A program made the translations under genes and the position numbers. Below are positions 18,258 to 29,494 of a DNA stretch of 64,000 nt, one piece after another; the stretch's first letter is position 1; every line of letters begins with the position of its first letter. The notes beneath the pieces are model-generated. The model made no database searches. It was not told where the DNA came from and saw only the letters and a list, made by a program, of their open reading frames with translations. The stretch covers positions 1 through 64,000 of the forward strand of contig CAWKFA010000010.1 in the NCBI GenBank assembly GCA_963848825.1. Reading direction: 5' to 3'. Source of the DNA: CAVVSQ01 sp963848825 (GTDB lineage: Bacteria; Planctomycetota; Planctomycetia; Gemmatales; Gemmataceae).

Positions 18258-19423
18258 ATGCCTGCCCCCGTCAGCATCAATGATTTCGTTAGCTTGGTTC
18301 GCCGGAGCAATCTGGTTGATGCCGAGGCGTGGAAGGTATTTCTCCACGAACAAGCAGCAGACTTACCCGAGGCACCAGAAGATCTCGCCGCCCTCATGGT
18401 TCGGCACGGTCTCGTTTCGCGATTTCAGGCCAAGCACATGCTGGCCGGTAGGCATCGCGGCCTGATTCTGGGCCAATACAAGCTTGTCGATCAAATAGGG
18501 AAGGGTGGCTCGGGAGTCGTTTTTCTGGCCGAACATCGCCAACTACGGCGGCGCGCCGCCATCAAGGTGTTGCCGCACTGACCGCTGCAATACGGAATCG
18601 CTCGAACGTTTTTATCGCGAAGCCAGGGCCGTGGCCGCCCTCGACCATCCGAATATCATTCGCGCTCACGATGTCAATAACGAAGGCAAGATCCATTACC
18701 TGGTAATGGAATATGTCGAAGGCCATAGCCTGAAAGAGCATGTCGAAAAGCATGGCGCCCTGACGCCGCGGGAGGCTGCCGGCTACATCGTGCAAGTCGC
18801 CTCCGGGTTGCACCACGCACATGAACGCGGCCTCATCCATCGCGACATCAAACCGGCGAACATCCTTCTCGACAAGACGGGCACCGTCAAGATTCTCGAC
18901 ATGGGCCTGGCGCTATTCTTCACCGAGCAGGACGACACCCTGACGCAGGATTACGCGAAGGGTGCGGTGCTGGGCACAGCGGATTACCTTTCCCCCGAGC
19001 AGGCGCTCGATTGCCACGAAGTCGACATTCGCTCGGACATTTACAGCCTCGGCGCCACCTTTTACACGCTGCTGATTGGCAAGCCTCCGTTCCATGGTTC
19101 CAAGATCACGCAAAAATTGATCGACCATCAGATCAAGGAGCCGTTGCCGCTGCACCAAATCAACGCCACCATTCCGCACCGGCTATCGGAAGTCGTGGCC
19201 AAGATGATGGCCAAAAAGCCGGAAAGCCGGCATCAGACCCCTGCCGAAGTGATCGAGGCGCTGCGGCCGTGGGCGAAAATGGATCATGTTGTTGGATCGC
19301 CGCGCGTGGGTGGGACGAAGAACCCCAGCTTGCGTCGGGCATGGCGGTCGGCGCGTGCTGGCGGCGGCAGTGCTTGCGGTTGCAGTGGTCGGGGCGGCGG
19401 TTTGGTTCTTGTTGGCTCAATGA
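18258..19423 (+). CDS. membrane Ser/Thr protein kinase (two apparent frameshifts)
   Basis: From ATG 18258 the first frame encodes an N-terminal helical region and the kinase start: YKLVDQIGKGGSGVVFLAEH (glycine loop) and AAIKVLP (ATP-binding Lys), then stops at 18581. The second frame resumes at once with ESLERFYREARAVAALDHPN, HRDIKPANILL (catalytic loop), ILDMGLAL (DMG in place of DFG) and the GTADYLSPEQ and SDIYSLGATFY segments. A third frame supplies the end: LAVAVVGAAVWFLLAQ, a membrane helix with its stop at 19421-19423. Restoring both breaks gives a kinase anchored by one C-terminal helix, the reverse of the usual bacterial layout only in lacking a sensor domain. Probably sequence error, not decay. 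Confidence 0.75.
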
Positions 19424-19496
19424 TCTTATAGGGTAGTCGAGGGTATTCGCGCCTTGCCACCAGCGGTGGTGGGTGTCCGTGTGCCGCATTGTTTGC

Positions 19497-19542
19497 AGTG
19501 AGGATCGGTGGGTCAGCGCGAGTACGCTCGACGCCACCCTAC
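19497..19542 (+). repeat. half copy (one arm) of the palindromic element
   Basis: CGGTGGGTCAGCGCGAGTAC followed by GCTCGACGCCACCCTAC, the same arm with the same extra C (GACGCCACC instead of GACCCACC) as the copy at 16033-16078. It sits between the kinase and the DNA glycosylase gene. Confidence 0.75.
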
Positions 19543-19572
19543 AAGCCTACCGTGCATGCATAGAGTGTAGGG

Positions 19573-20320
19573 ATGACCCTTCTAACTACCGCCGATGGCG
19601 GCAGCTTGCCGATTCTTGACGACGCATTTTACCGGCAACCGGCTGAAGCTTTGGCCAGGGGCCTTCTTGGTACAATTCTGGTGCGTCGTTATCGCGGGCG
19701 GGAGCTGCGCACGCATCGTGGAAACAGAGGCTTATGTAGGTGCGCATGATCTGGCCTGCCACGCTGCGCGCAGGCGCACGCAGCGCACCGAAGTGATGTT
19801 CGGGGTGGGCGGGCATGCATATGTCTATTTGATTTACGGCATCCACGAAATGTTTAACATTGTTTCCGGCCAGGCGGGTGAGCCGGAAGCAGTGCTCATT
19901 CGCGCGGCCGAGCCGCTCGATGGCTGGCAAGCGGACCTCTCCGGGCCTGGCAAGCTGACGGCTGCTCTGCGCATCACGCGGGCCCTCAATGGTAAACATC
20001 TCACTGGCAAATCGCTGTTTTTATTGGCGGACCCCGACTACCGACCGGACATCGTGCAAACGGCTCGCATCGGCGTCGACTATGCCAAGGAATGGAAGCA
20101 CGCCTTGCTCCGCTTTCTGGACGCCCGCAGCCCGGCCGTCAGCAAGTTCGCGCGAAGTCCAATAAAAGGCCCTAAGATAGAGGTCGCAGGCCCCGCGTCC
20201 AGAATTACAAGCAGCGACCATGGCAACCGCAGCCGAAACGTTCGACCTGGCCGTTCAGCAACACCAGCGTGGCGAATTCGCGCAGGCCGAACCGATCTAC
20301 CTGCAGATAATGGAGGCTGA
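19573..20320 (+). CDS. 3-methyladenine DNA glycosylase (AAG/MPG family), one or two frameshifts
   Basis: This base-excision repair enzyme removes alkylated purines. From ATG 19573 the frame encodes LPILDDAFYRQPAEALARGL, LLGTILVRRYRGRELRT, then shifts near 19710 to RIVETEAYVGAHDLACHAA (with the catalytic Glu), RTEVMFGVGGHAYVYLIYG and AALRITRAL. Adding GC in the GCGC at 19707-19711 joins the parts as ELRARIVETEAY. The open frame runs to 20320, overlapping the next gene by 100 bases; another GC addition near 20150 would end the protein at 20165 with a normal spacing, which I think is the true end. The homologous family is monomeric, about 190-210 residues. Confidence 0.8.
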
Positions 20321-22686
20321 TGCGAACCATGCCGATGCGCCATTTGCTGGGCGTCCTGTATCAGCAAACGGGCCGGACCGAGCTGGCGGTGCCGCTCATC
20401 CGGCAAGCGATCGCGCTGAACCCGCGCGGCGGGCTATCACTTCAATCTCGGCAACATTCTTCGCGTCGAAGGACAAAAGGCGGAGGCCGAGGCTTGCTAC
20501 CGTCAAGCCATCGAGCCTCAACCCGCTGTTTGTCGACGCGCCGCTGCAGTTGGCGGGGTTATTGCGAGAACAGGGACTGCTCGCCGAGGCGGCGGCGTGT
20601 TATCGGCAAGCACTCGCCGAAATTCCCGGCCACGCTGGCCTGCATAATAACCTGGGGATTACGCATAAAGACCTGGGACAGCTCGAGGAAGCAAAGGCCA
20701 GCTTCGAGCGCGCACTGCAAATAAACCCGCATTACGCCGATGCGCTCGATAACCTCGCCAATGCATTGCGGGCTCAGGGCAAGCTCGAGGAGGCGGCGGA
20801 TTGTTGCCGGCGAGCGCTGCAGATCAATCCGGCGCTTGCGAGCGTGCACAATACCCTCGGGGTGATCCGTCAGGATCAGGGCCGAACCGAGGCGGCCATG
20901 GCTTGTTACCGCGAAGCGCTGCGGCTCAATCCGCACTACGCAAGCGCGCTGAACAATTTGGCCACTATTCTTCTCCAACAAGGCCATCCGGCCGAGGCCG
21001 CCGAAGCACTGCGGCAGGCACTCCGCTTGCAGCCTCACTACGCCCTCGCCCATGTCAATCTCGGCAACGCCCTCAAGGACCAGAATCAGCTCGCGGGCGC
21101 GGTGCAAAGTTACCGGGAAGCACTACGGCTCAATCCCAGGATGTCCGAGGCGCATTACAATCTCGGTAACGCCCTGGTCATAGAGACACACTATGCCGAG
21201 GCCATCGCCTCTTTTCAGCAAGCCTTGCGCTACAATCCCGGTCACGCGGACGCCTACTATAACCTGGCCAATGCCTACGCCCACGAGAACATGCTCGACG
21301 AGGCCATCGCCAACTATCGCCAGGCCTTTCGTCTACGGCCGGGCCATGCGGAGACGCACGTCAACCTGGGCAATGCGCTGAAGGATCAGGGCCTTCTTGA
21401 CGAGGCCCTGGGCTGTTACCGCGCCGCCCAGAAGCTTGAACCAGGGCAAGCGGCGTGGCAAAGCAATGAGCTCTACACCCTGCTTTTCCATCCTCGCTAT
21501 AACGGCCAGGCGATTTTCGAGGCGAACCAGCGCCGGGGGAGCCTGATGTCGCCGGTAGCTCGCCCGGCGGTCGCGAAGCACCCGCACTCTCGGCACCTGC
21601 GGATCGGCTACGTTTCTCCAGACTTTCGCGATCATGTCGTTGGCCGCAATATGTTGCCATTGTTCCGTCATCATGATCATGAACAGTTCGAAATCACCGT
21701 GTACTCCCTTTCGGCGAAAACCGATGCTCTGACGCTGCAGTTTCGGCAGCAGGCCGACCGGTGGCGCTGCATCGCGGGCTGGCCGGACGACAAAGTGGAC
21801 GCGGCGATTCGCGAAGACGGCATCGACATTCTCGTGGACCTGACGTTGCACATGGCGGGCAATCGCCTCGCGGTCTTTGCGCAAGCCAGCGCCACTGCAA
21901 GTAACCTTTGCCGGCTACCCCGGCTCCACGGGGTTGGCGGCGATTGATTATCGCCTCACGGACCCCTTCCTCGACCCGCCGGGGATGTTTGATGATTGTT
22001 ATTCGGAGCGTTCTTACCGTTTGCCCAGAAGTTTCTGGTGTTATGAGCCGGCGACGGAACAACCCTTGGTCGGCCCGTTGCCGGCGCTTAGCCGCGGAGT
22101 TATCACTTTTGGGTGTCTCAATAATTTCTGCAAGATCAACGACGAGATGTTGACGTTGTGGGCCAGCGTCCTGCGTGGTGTGCCGGGTTCAAGCTTGTTG
22201 CTGCTCGCCAAGAAGGGCAGCCACCGGGAACGCACGCGGGCTTTCCTGGCGAACCACGGCGTGGCGCCCGAGCGCGTGGAGTTTTGTGACCCGCAAGCAC
22301 AACCCGCATACCTGGCCCTGTACAACCGGGTCGATGTGGGATTGGATACTGTCCCCTATAACGGGCATTCGACCAGCCTGGATTCGTTCTGGATGGGCGT
22401 ACCGGTCGTCACGCTGGTGGGGAAAACGGTAGTTGGCCGGGCCGGCCTGAGTCAATTGACCAATCTGGGCTTGGCGGAGCTGGCGGCGACGGAACCGGAG
22501 GATTTTGTTCGTCTGGCAATAGAGCTTGCCGAGAACCAGCAGCGCCTCCAGGGCCTGCGGGCCGGCTTGCGCGACCGCATGAAGCAATCGCCGCTGATGG
22601 ACGCCGTAGAGTTCGCCAGGGGCATCGAAACAGCGTACCGAAAGATGTGGCTGGAGTTGGACAGCATCCCGCGCCAACCAAAATGA
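20220..22686 (+). CDS. TPR protein with C-terminal O-GlcNAc transferase-like (SPINDLY) domain, four frameshifts
   Basis: From ATG 20220 about 12 tetratricopeptide repeats of 34 residues (for example AEACYRQAI...LNP and HNNLGITHKDLGQLEEA) lead into a GT41-type domain: HLRIGYVSPDFRDHVVGR, LVDLTLHMAGNR, VTFAGYPGSTGL, then ITFGCLNNFCKIND and DTVPYNGHSTSLDSFWMG, LVGKTVVGRAGLSQL. This is the O-linked N-acetylglucosamine transferase/SPINDLY fold acting on proteins in the cytoplasm. Breaks are near 20337, 20426, 20510 and 21880; the 34-residue spacing shows that two bases are missing at the first two, and GC addition restores VFARKPAPLQ at the last. The third is a 1-nt insertion. It is the first of three TPR glycosyltransferase-like genes. 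Confidence 0.85.
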
Positions 22687-22687
22687 C

Positions 22688-22715
22688 GAAGGACGGGCCT
22701 CGTGGCCCGTCCTTC
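22688..22715. terminator. strong hairpin between convergent genes
   Basis: GAAGGACGGGCC, loop TCGT, GGCCCGTCCTTC: a perfect 12-bp stem two bases after the OGT stop codon and 24 bases before the rpsA stop on the other strand. There is no T-run on either side, so it is a bidirectional terminator candidate or a transcript end stabiliser. Confidence 0.6.
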
Positions 22716-22739
22716 GTGCAATCATGCTGATGCGGAAAA

Positions 22740-24504
22740 CTAGTTTTCCGGCATCGAGAACAATTTACCGCTGCCGGACCCGGTGCCGCCGCGTAGTTCG
22801 GTGGAACGTTGCGGCGTCGTGGGCGCCGGAGTGGTCTCGGGAGAGGCCTCCGTGGCAGGCCCGGCGACCTGTTTGCGGCTCAAGCCGATCTTGCGATCAG
22901 CGGCATCGACGCGGAGGATTTTGACCTCGATCGTATCGCCGACCTTGACGGCTTCTTCAGGGCTTTCCACCTGGTTCTCGGCCAGCTCGGAAATATGAAG
23001 TAGTCCTTCCAGGCCGGGCTCGAGTTCGACGAACACGCCAAAGTTGGTAAGCTTGGTGACCTTGCCGGTCTTGATGTCGCCTGGATGATAACGGCGCGGG
23101 AATGTCACCTTCCCAGGGATCCGCCGCCATTTGCTTCATGCCCAGGGCGACGCGTTTGCGTTCCTGGTCGACGTTCAGCACGACGCACTGAACCTTGTCT
23201 CCCTTGCTGACGACTTCGCTCGGATGGCTGATCTTGCGGACCCAGCTCATGTCGCTGACGTGCAACAGGCCATCGATGCCTTCTTCGATCTCGATGAACG
23301 CCCCATAGTTGGTGAGGTTGCGAACCGCGCCGGTAACGACCACGCCGGGAGTGTATTTTTCCGCGACCTTGTCCCACGGATTGGCCTGTACCTGCTTGAT
23401 GCCCAGGGAAATTTCCTGCTTTTCCTTGTTGATGTTCAGGACCTGGACTTCGATCTGGTCGCCGATGGCGAGGATTTCGCTCGGATGGTTGATGCGGCGC
23501 GTCCAGCTCATCTCGCTGATATGGACCAGGCCTTCGATGCCGGGTTCGAGCTTGACGAAGGCACCGTAACTCATCACGTTGACGACTTCGCCCATGATGC
23601 GCTGGCCGATGGGGAACTTGCTTTCGACCTTGGCCCACGGGCTGGGCGTCTTCTGCTTGAGGCCGAGGGCGATGCGTTCCTTTTCCTTGTCGACCTTTAC
23701 GATATAAACTTCGAGCTCCTGATCGATCTTGACGACTTCGTGCGGGTTGCTGACCCGGCCCCAGCTCATATCGGTGATGTGCAACAGGCCATCGATGCCG
23801 CCGAGGTCGACGAAAGCACCGAATTCGGCGATGTTCTTGACGACGCCTTTGCGGATTTGACCCTGCTCGATCTCGGAGAGGAGGCGTTTCTTGAGGTCGT
23901 CGCGCTGATCTTCGATCAGCTTGCGGCGGCTGACGACGATGTTGTGGCGGACTTCATCGATGATGACGATTTTGCATTCGACGGTCTTACCGAGATAATC
24001 CGCGATATCGTGCGGCCGGCGGATGTCCACCTGGCTGGCGGGCAGAAAGACATTGACGCCGATGTTGACGAGCAGGCCGCCCTTGATTTTGCGCGTGACC
24101 ACGCCGCTGACGGCGTCGCCTTCCTTGTACTTGGCGATGACTTCGTTCCACTCTTTTTGCCGCTTCGCCTTGCGGTAGCTGAGGACGACCACGCCGCTTT
24201 CATCTTCGACCGCTTCCACGAGAACATCGATGGTATCGCCAGGTTGGGGCGGCACGACGCGTCCCTGCGCATCGTCAAACCATTCGCCCAGCTCCACGGC
24301 GCCTTCGCTCTTGTAACCGACATCCACCCAGACGTGATCGGAGGTAACTTTGCGGACCTTGCCGGTCACGACGCGATTGTCACGGAACTCTTGTTCCTCA
24401 TCGGGGAGCCAGTTGGCGACTTCATCGGTAAAAATATCGTCTAATTCTTTTTTCAATTCGTCCGCGGGAAGGTCGTACTGTCGGATAAGATTGCGATTCA
24501 CCAT
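22740..24504 (-). CDS. rpsA: 30S ribosomal protein S1 (one frameshift)
   Basis: S1 binds mRNA at the ribosome and helps initiation. About 588 residues when the break is repaired, with six S1 (OB-fold) domains: rough spans 45-115, 130-200, 215-285, 300-370, 387-457 and the last one (about 475-545) in a second frame. Typical signatures are GAFVDLGGIDGLLHITDMSW, GAFVKLEPGIEGLVHISEMSW and GAFIEIEEGIDGLLHVSDMSW. The frame shifts near 23097, where adding GC to GCGCC gives GDIPARRYHPGD. The C-terminal tail is Pro/Thr-rich, as in long S1 versions. The start at 24504 precedes MVNRNLIRQYDLPADEL. Confidence 0.9.
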
Positions 24505-24554
24505 GGCGGTCCAGTTTCCTCAAATAGAGATTAGCCACAAAAATCAAGCGGCAT

Positions 24555-24590
24555 AAATAAAAGTCCCCGCACGCTGACAAACGGGCGGGG
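24555..24590 (-). terminator. hairpin with T-rich tail upstream of rpsA
   Basis: On the minus strand CCCCGC(CCG) pairs with GCGGGG across a loop containing TTTGTCAG and is followed by ACTTTTATTTATG. It lies 50-85 bases upstream of the rpsA start, in its direction of transcription, so it could be an attenuator in the rpsA leader or the terminator of a lost upstream gene. Confidence 0.35.
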
Positions 24591-24676
24591 ATGGTAAATC
24601 GTAGGCCTGGCCTGATTGATTTTTGTTTCCCGCCCATTGCGCCGCACCGCTTGGGAGCGTGCGAGGCACATCCAAC

Positions 24677-24698
24677 GAAAAAGGCTAGCTCAGCCTCC
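24677..24698 (-). terminator. weak hairpin with T5 tail
   Basis: On the minus strand GGAGGCTGAGCTAGCCTTTTT: a 5-bp stem (AGGCT/AGCCT) followed by five T. No minus-strand gene ends in front of it. Possible leader attenuator of rpsA together with the hairpin at 24555. Confidence 0.25.
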
Positions 24699-25023
24699 AG
24701 GGCGACGCGTTCGCAGCGTCCCCTTACGATAAATTACCCGGCAAGGACGCCAACGTCCATGGCCAGGCCAGCAAAAAATCGACGCAAACTGGACCGCGCC
24801 TCCGCGACGACCTGTTTGCGTAACAACAGCAACCGACTTTTACACGTGGGAAATTGGGAAGAGGGATGGAAAGATGGAGCACGCAACATCGAAACCATGG
24901 CCCGATTCTCGAAACCCAGGTATTATCAACATACAACAAATGGCGAATTAATGACAGGGTAATTTCGAGATGCCCGTTCCAAACTCTCCAGGGCCGCGAG
25001 CGCCAAAAACTCGTGAGATTGGC

Positions 25024-27224
25024 ATGCCGGAGACGCTTCCACTCGTTCGAGCTGGCCAGGCAGTTTCACCACGGCGGCCAGCTCGCTCAGGCGGAAGTTC
25101 TGTACCGTCAGCTTCTTCAAGGCGATCCCAACCATGCGGATACCCACCATATGCTCGGCGTACTGGCGTATCAAACAGGCCGCCAGGAGGAGGCTCGCGA
25201 GCTGATTGGCCGGGCGATTGTTCTACGGCCCAACGAGCCGCTTTATCATTTTAGCCTGGGAAGTCTATTGGCTGCTCAGGGCCAACGCGCGGAAGCCATT
25301 CGTGGTTATCGTGAGGCCCTGCGTCTTAACCCCCATTTCCTGGAAGCGTTGGTCAATCTGGCAGCCGAACTGAAGAATTCCGGGCAGGCCGGGGAGGCTG
25401 CCACGCTCTATCGGCAGGCGCTGCACATCAACCCCAATCATGCGGCCGCGCATAATAACTTGGGCCTCGTTCTCATCGAGCTGGGCCGGCCGGCCGAGGC
25501 GGTCGCATGCTATCGGCAGGCACTTGGGCTAAATCCGCGGTACCCAGACGCCCTCGACAATCTTGGCAACGCGCTGCGGCGCAGAGCAAACTGGCGGAGG
25601 CGGAAGCTTGCTGCCGGCAAGCACTCCAGCTCGAACCCCGGCACGTACGCGCCACAATACGCTGGGCCTCATCCTTCAGGACCTGGGAAAATTCGATGAA
25701 GCGCTGGCCTGCTATCGCCAGGCGTTAGAAATCGACCCGAAGCAACCCGGTGTGCTCAACAACCTGGGCATTGCTCTCATGAGCCGGGGCACGCTGGACG
25801 AGGCCGTTGCCAGTTTTCGACGGGCGCTTGACCTTCAGCCAGGCTACGCCCTGGGGCACATCAATCTTGGCAACGCCCTCAAAGGGCAGGGGCTGTTGGC
25901 GGAGGCTGCCGAGAGCTATTCTCGAGCAGTGCACAACAATCCGCTGCTGCCCGAGGGACATTTCAATCTGGGCAATCTTTTTCTTGAAGAAGATCGCTAC
26001 GCGGAGGCGGCCGAATCCTTTGGTGAAGCAGTGCGCCTCAACCCCCATCATGCCGAGGCTCTCTACAACCTGGGCAATGCTTACGCGCTTCAAGGCCGGG
26101 TGGAAGAAGCGATGACCGCGTTTCGTGAGGCCATACGCCAAAGGCCAGGGTATGGCGACGCCCATCTCAATTTAGGCAATGTTTTGCAAGAACATGGCCG
26201 GCTGGAGGAAGCAGCGTCGGTTTATCGGCAGGCGGCCGCCATTGAAGCCACGCAACAGAAAGCGCTCTGGAACCTGGCGTGTCTGCGCCTGCTCCAGGGT
26301 GATTATGAAGGCGGCCTCGCGGGATATCAGCAAGGCTGGACGACGTCCGGGATCGCTTCCCATCCCGGCCAACTGCCAAGCTTGAGCGGTAAGACCGTTC
26401 TCGTGACAGCGGCACGAACTGATGGGTTGGGCGACACCATTCAGTTCGCACGCTATTTGCCGCTGCTGCAACGGCACGGTGCCACGGTATGCGTTGCCTG
26501 CCAACCGGCGCTCGTGAGCCTGCTGGGACGCAACAAATGCGTCGAACGAGCGTTTGCGAATACGGACCCTGCGCCCCCGTTTGATATCCAGATCCCGCAA
26601 CTTGGCTTGCCGGCCCTGGCGGGTACGACCCTGGGTAGCATACCGTCCGCGATTCCTTATCTCACCGCCGACGCGGCAGCGTAGCCAGAGGTGGCAGCAC
26701 GAACTGCAGCACGATCAGCGCGGCCAGCAACGGCAGTGTCCCCAAGCTAAATATCGGCATCGTCTGGCGGGGTAGCTTGCGTAAGAAAGGGGACCAGCGG
26801 TCGTTGCCCTTGCGACATTTCGCGGCCCTGGCGGCCCTTGACGGCGTGCGGCTTTTCAGTCTACAGCTCGAGGCCTGGCCAAGAATTAGCGGACGCGGGC
26901 TTTCCGGTCGTCGATTGGGGGAGCCGCTTTGATGAAGCGTCGCTGGAGGACCTCGCCGCCGCGCTCGTGAATGTCGATCTCGTCATCACCGTCGACACGG
27001 CGGCGGCCCACCTGGCGGGAGCGTTGGGCAGACCGGTTTGGACCGTGCTGCAGTTCGTACCGGACTGGCGCTGGCTTCTGGATCGTTCGGATAGTCCCTG
27101 GTATCCGACCATGCGCCTGTTTCGCCAAAAGCAGTACGGCAACTGGGGCGAGGTCTTTGAGCGCGTCACCGCGGAGGCTCGCGGGCTGGTCGAACGTGGC
27201 CGTGGGTCCCAGCGGGTGAAGTAA
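25024..27224 (+). CDS. TPR protein with GT9-like glycosyltransferase domain (several frameshifts)
   Basis: Start ATG 25024 (MPETLPL), which after a shift near 25047 joins FELARQFHHGGQLAQAEVLY, the first tetratricopeptide repeat; about ten repeats follow (LYRQLLQGDPNHADTHHMLG, HNNLGLVLIELGRPAEA, ALYNLGNAYALQGRVEEA). From about 26390 a second domain reads VLVTAARTDGLGDTIQFARY, then NIGIVWRGS, ITVDTAAAHLAGALG and PVWTVLQFVPDWRWL, the pattern of heptosyltransferase-type GT9 sugar transferases. Breaks near 25571, 25660, 26694, 26740 and 26873; several fit homopolymer or single-base changes, the last a missing GC in GGCGCC. The substrate is unknown. The stop is immediately followed by the third TPR gene. 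Confidence 0.75.
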
Positions 27225-28906
27225 ATGGCAACGAACTCCGATTTATTTCGACGCGCCCAACAATGCCATCAGCAGGGCAAGCTGGCGGAGGCTGAAGGAC
27301 TGTACGAGCAGATTTTGCAAGCGGACACCAACCATGCCGGCGCCATGCACTGGCTCGGCATGCTGGTCCCATCAAGCCGGTCGGCATGAACGAGGGCTGC
27401 AATTGGTCCGGCAGTCGCTCGCCCTGGAGCCCATGGCGGCTGGTTATCATTTCAATCTCGGGAACCTTCTCAAAGACCTGGGCCAGCCGGCGACCGCCGC
27501 CGAATGCTATCGCCACGCTCTGCGCCTGAATCCTGATCACGCCAAGACCCACAACAACCTGGGCAACGTCTTGATGGACCACGGCAATTTGCTCGACGCG
27601 ATCGGGTGTTATGAAGAAGCGTTGCGACTTGATCCGCGCCTGGCCATCGCACATTACAACCTGGGTGTGGCGCTGCGCGACCAGGGCAATCTGGAGAGCG
27701 CGGCGGCTTGCTTCCGCCAATGCCTGGCTCAGGACAGCACTTCGGTGGAAGCCGCCACGAACCTGGGCATCGTTCTGTACCACCAGGGCAGGTACGTGGA
27801 GGCAGCCTCGGCCTTCGAGCAAGCCTTGGACGTGGACCCGCGACGCGCGGATGCACGTTACGGGCGTGCTATCCTGCGGATGCTCACGGGCGACCTGGAA
27901 AAGGGCTGGCCCGACTATGAGTGCCGCTGGCAACAGCCGGGGTCTCGCGAAAACAGGGTGAGCAGGCCTGGCGCCCTGGCTTACCGTCCCATGCCCGCGC
28001 GCGCTTTCACGCAGCCTCAATGGGATGGCGCCGGCTTCGCCGGCAAGACGATCCTGATCCATGCGGAGCAGGGATTGGGCGATACGTTGCAGTTCATTCG
28101 TTACGCGCCGCTGGTCAAGGGACGCGGCGGCAACGTCATTTGCGAGTGCCAGGCCGAGCTGGTAGCACTCTTGAAGGGCTGCGCCGGCATCGATGCGGTG
28201 GTCGCGGCGGGGGGACCGCTACCGGCTTTTGATTTGCAGAGTCCACTCTTGAGCTTGCCCGGGATTTTCACAACCACGCTTACGACGATACCTGCCAGCG
28301 TCCCTTACCTTCATCTGGACACAGCGTCGATTCAACGCTGGCGTGAAAAATTGGTAGGCCTCGGCGGCACCGTGCCGTCTTCTGAGGATGTCAGCTCAAG
28401 CTGACCAGGGCCCTTGAAGGTCGGCATCGTTTGGCAGGGAAGTCAGCGGCATGTGAAGGACGGCTCCCGGTCGGTGCCTCTCAGGCATTTCGAAGCATTG
28501 GCGGCCATTGACGGAGTTCGACTGCTTAGCCTGCAAGTAGGCGCGGGGACAGAGCAGCTGGCGACGGCGGGGTTCCGTGTGGACGATCTGGGAAAAGAGC
28601 TTGATCCGGGTTCGCTGCTGGATTTGGCTGCAGTCCTCGTGAGCCTTGACCTGGTGATAACGATTGACTCGGCCCCAGCGGCACCTTGCCGGTGCGTTGG
28701 GAGTGCCGGTCTGGGTGCTTCTTCCATTCGTACCGGATTGGCGCTGGCTGCTCGACAGGGAAGACAGTCCGTGGTATCCGGGCACGATGAAGCTTTATCG
28801 TCAAAATTGCCTGGGCGATTGGGATAGCGTCTTCGGGCGCGTGCGCGAAGATCTCAGGGTCTGTGCGAAGCGGGGCCTTGCCTGGCGCATCGTCCGCTTC
28901 AAATAA
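27225..28906 (+). CDS. TPR protein with GT9-like domain, paralogue of the preceding gene (several breaks)
   Basis: ATG 27225 follows the previous stop with no gap, so the two form one transcript. The N-terminus MATNSDLFRRAQQCHQQ leads to TPRs (AEGLYEQILQADTNHAG, GYHFNLGNLLKDLG, HNNLGNVLMDHGNLLDA). The GT9-like half has ILIHAEQGLGDTLQFIRY, VGIVWQGSQRH, HLAGALGVPVWVLLPFVPDW and ends AKRGLAWRIVRFK. Breaks: a 1-nt insertion in the C run near 27370, an in-frame TGA at 28402-28404 between the two lobes (either a substitution or two compensating shifts), and an insertion near 28680. Homology to the neighbour in order and motif shows a duplication. Confidence 0.75.
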
Positions 28907-28936
28907 AAAAGCCCACGAAGCGACGTGGGCTAATTG
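28905..28936 (-). terminator. hairpin terminator of the DUF3467 gene, perhaps bidirectional
   Basis: GCCCACG (28911-28917) pairs with CGTGGGC (28924-28930). On the minus strand the stem is followed by TTTTTT, giving a standard intrinsic terminator for the gene at 28966-29337. It also lies directly after the stop of the plus-strand TPR gene. Confidence 0.7.
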
Positions 28937-28965
28937 AGAGGTTGACTCGGTGCTTTGGCTGCATG

Positions 28966-29337
28966 TTAAGTGTTGGGACGACCGCCGGCGGCGCCGCCCG
29001 TGGCCGAGAGAGGACGCGGAACATTGCGGAAACGCTTCTGGAAGTCGAGTTCCAGGGCCCCGTAGGCGTTTTCATGTTGAACGACCACGTTGTTGAGGGC
29101 AAGCAAGAGACGCTTGGCGGTGAAGAAATTCATGACCACGCGGTGGGTCAACTTGACGGGTTCGGTGGGGGTGGGGCTGATCTGGGGATTGAGCCCGAAG
29201 TCGAGGACCAATTCCTCTGGAGTAATGTTTACCCGGCAAAAATTGGTGTAAACAGTCGACAAGGCCGAATAATCCGTCGGAATCTGGTTCGCCTGGTCCT
29301 GCGGTGTCTGGGGGTCCTTCTTCATTTCATCGGGCAT
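28966..29337 (-). CDS. DUF3467 protein
   Basis: 123 residues. The middle (YTNFCRVNITPEELVLDFGL, then a variable PTPTEP stretch and VKLTHRVVMNFFTAKRLLLAL) is the DUF3467 pattern, a small beta-strand/helix protein widespread in bacteria and common in planctomycetes; its role is not known to me. The N-terminus is rich in Gln/Asp and the C-terminus in Gly. It is a single gene ended by the hairpin at 28905. The start codon is about 120 bases from the divergent hydrolase, leaving room for both promoters. Confidence 0.85.
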   Translation of the reverse strand: MPDEMKKDPQTPQDQANQIPTDYSALSTVYTNFCRVNITPEELVLDFGLNPQISPTPTEPVKLTHRVVMNFFTAKRLLLALNNVVVQHENAYGALELDFQKRFRNVPRPLSATGGAAGGRPNT

Positions 29338-29494
29338 CGCTACATCTCCTTGAATGGTAAAAAACTGGTTCGTCGCCTAGGCGCCTCTGCCTCGAACCCA
29401 TATTGGAAATATTATATACAGGCGTCAACAGTTTTGAAAAAAACTCAATTAAATTATGGAAACTAAAAAACACGTTGCGATCACGGAGTCACGA

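Larger units (their letters stand above)
24505..25023. other. rpsA leader region and gene-free stretch
   Basis: About 520 bases between divergent rpsA and the second TPR gene. Seen: the two minus-strand hairpins listed next, and an open frame from 24854 that I reject because its first 60 residues look random and the TPR protein starts later. Confidence 0.4.

Noticed and set aside
24854..25023. TPR gene start at 24854
   Set aside because: The 57 residues before the TPR start look random and the MPETLPL start at 25024 is typical for the family once one shift is allowed.
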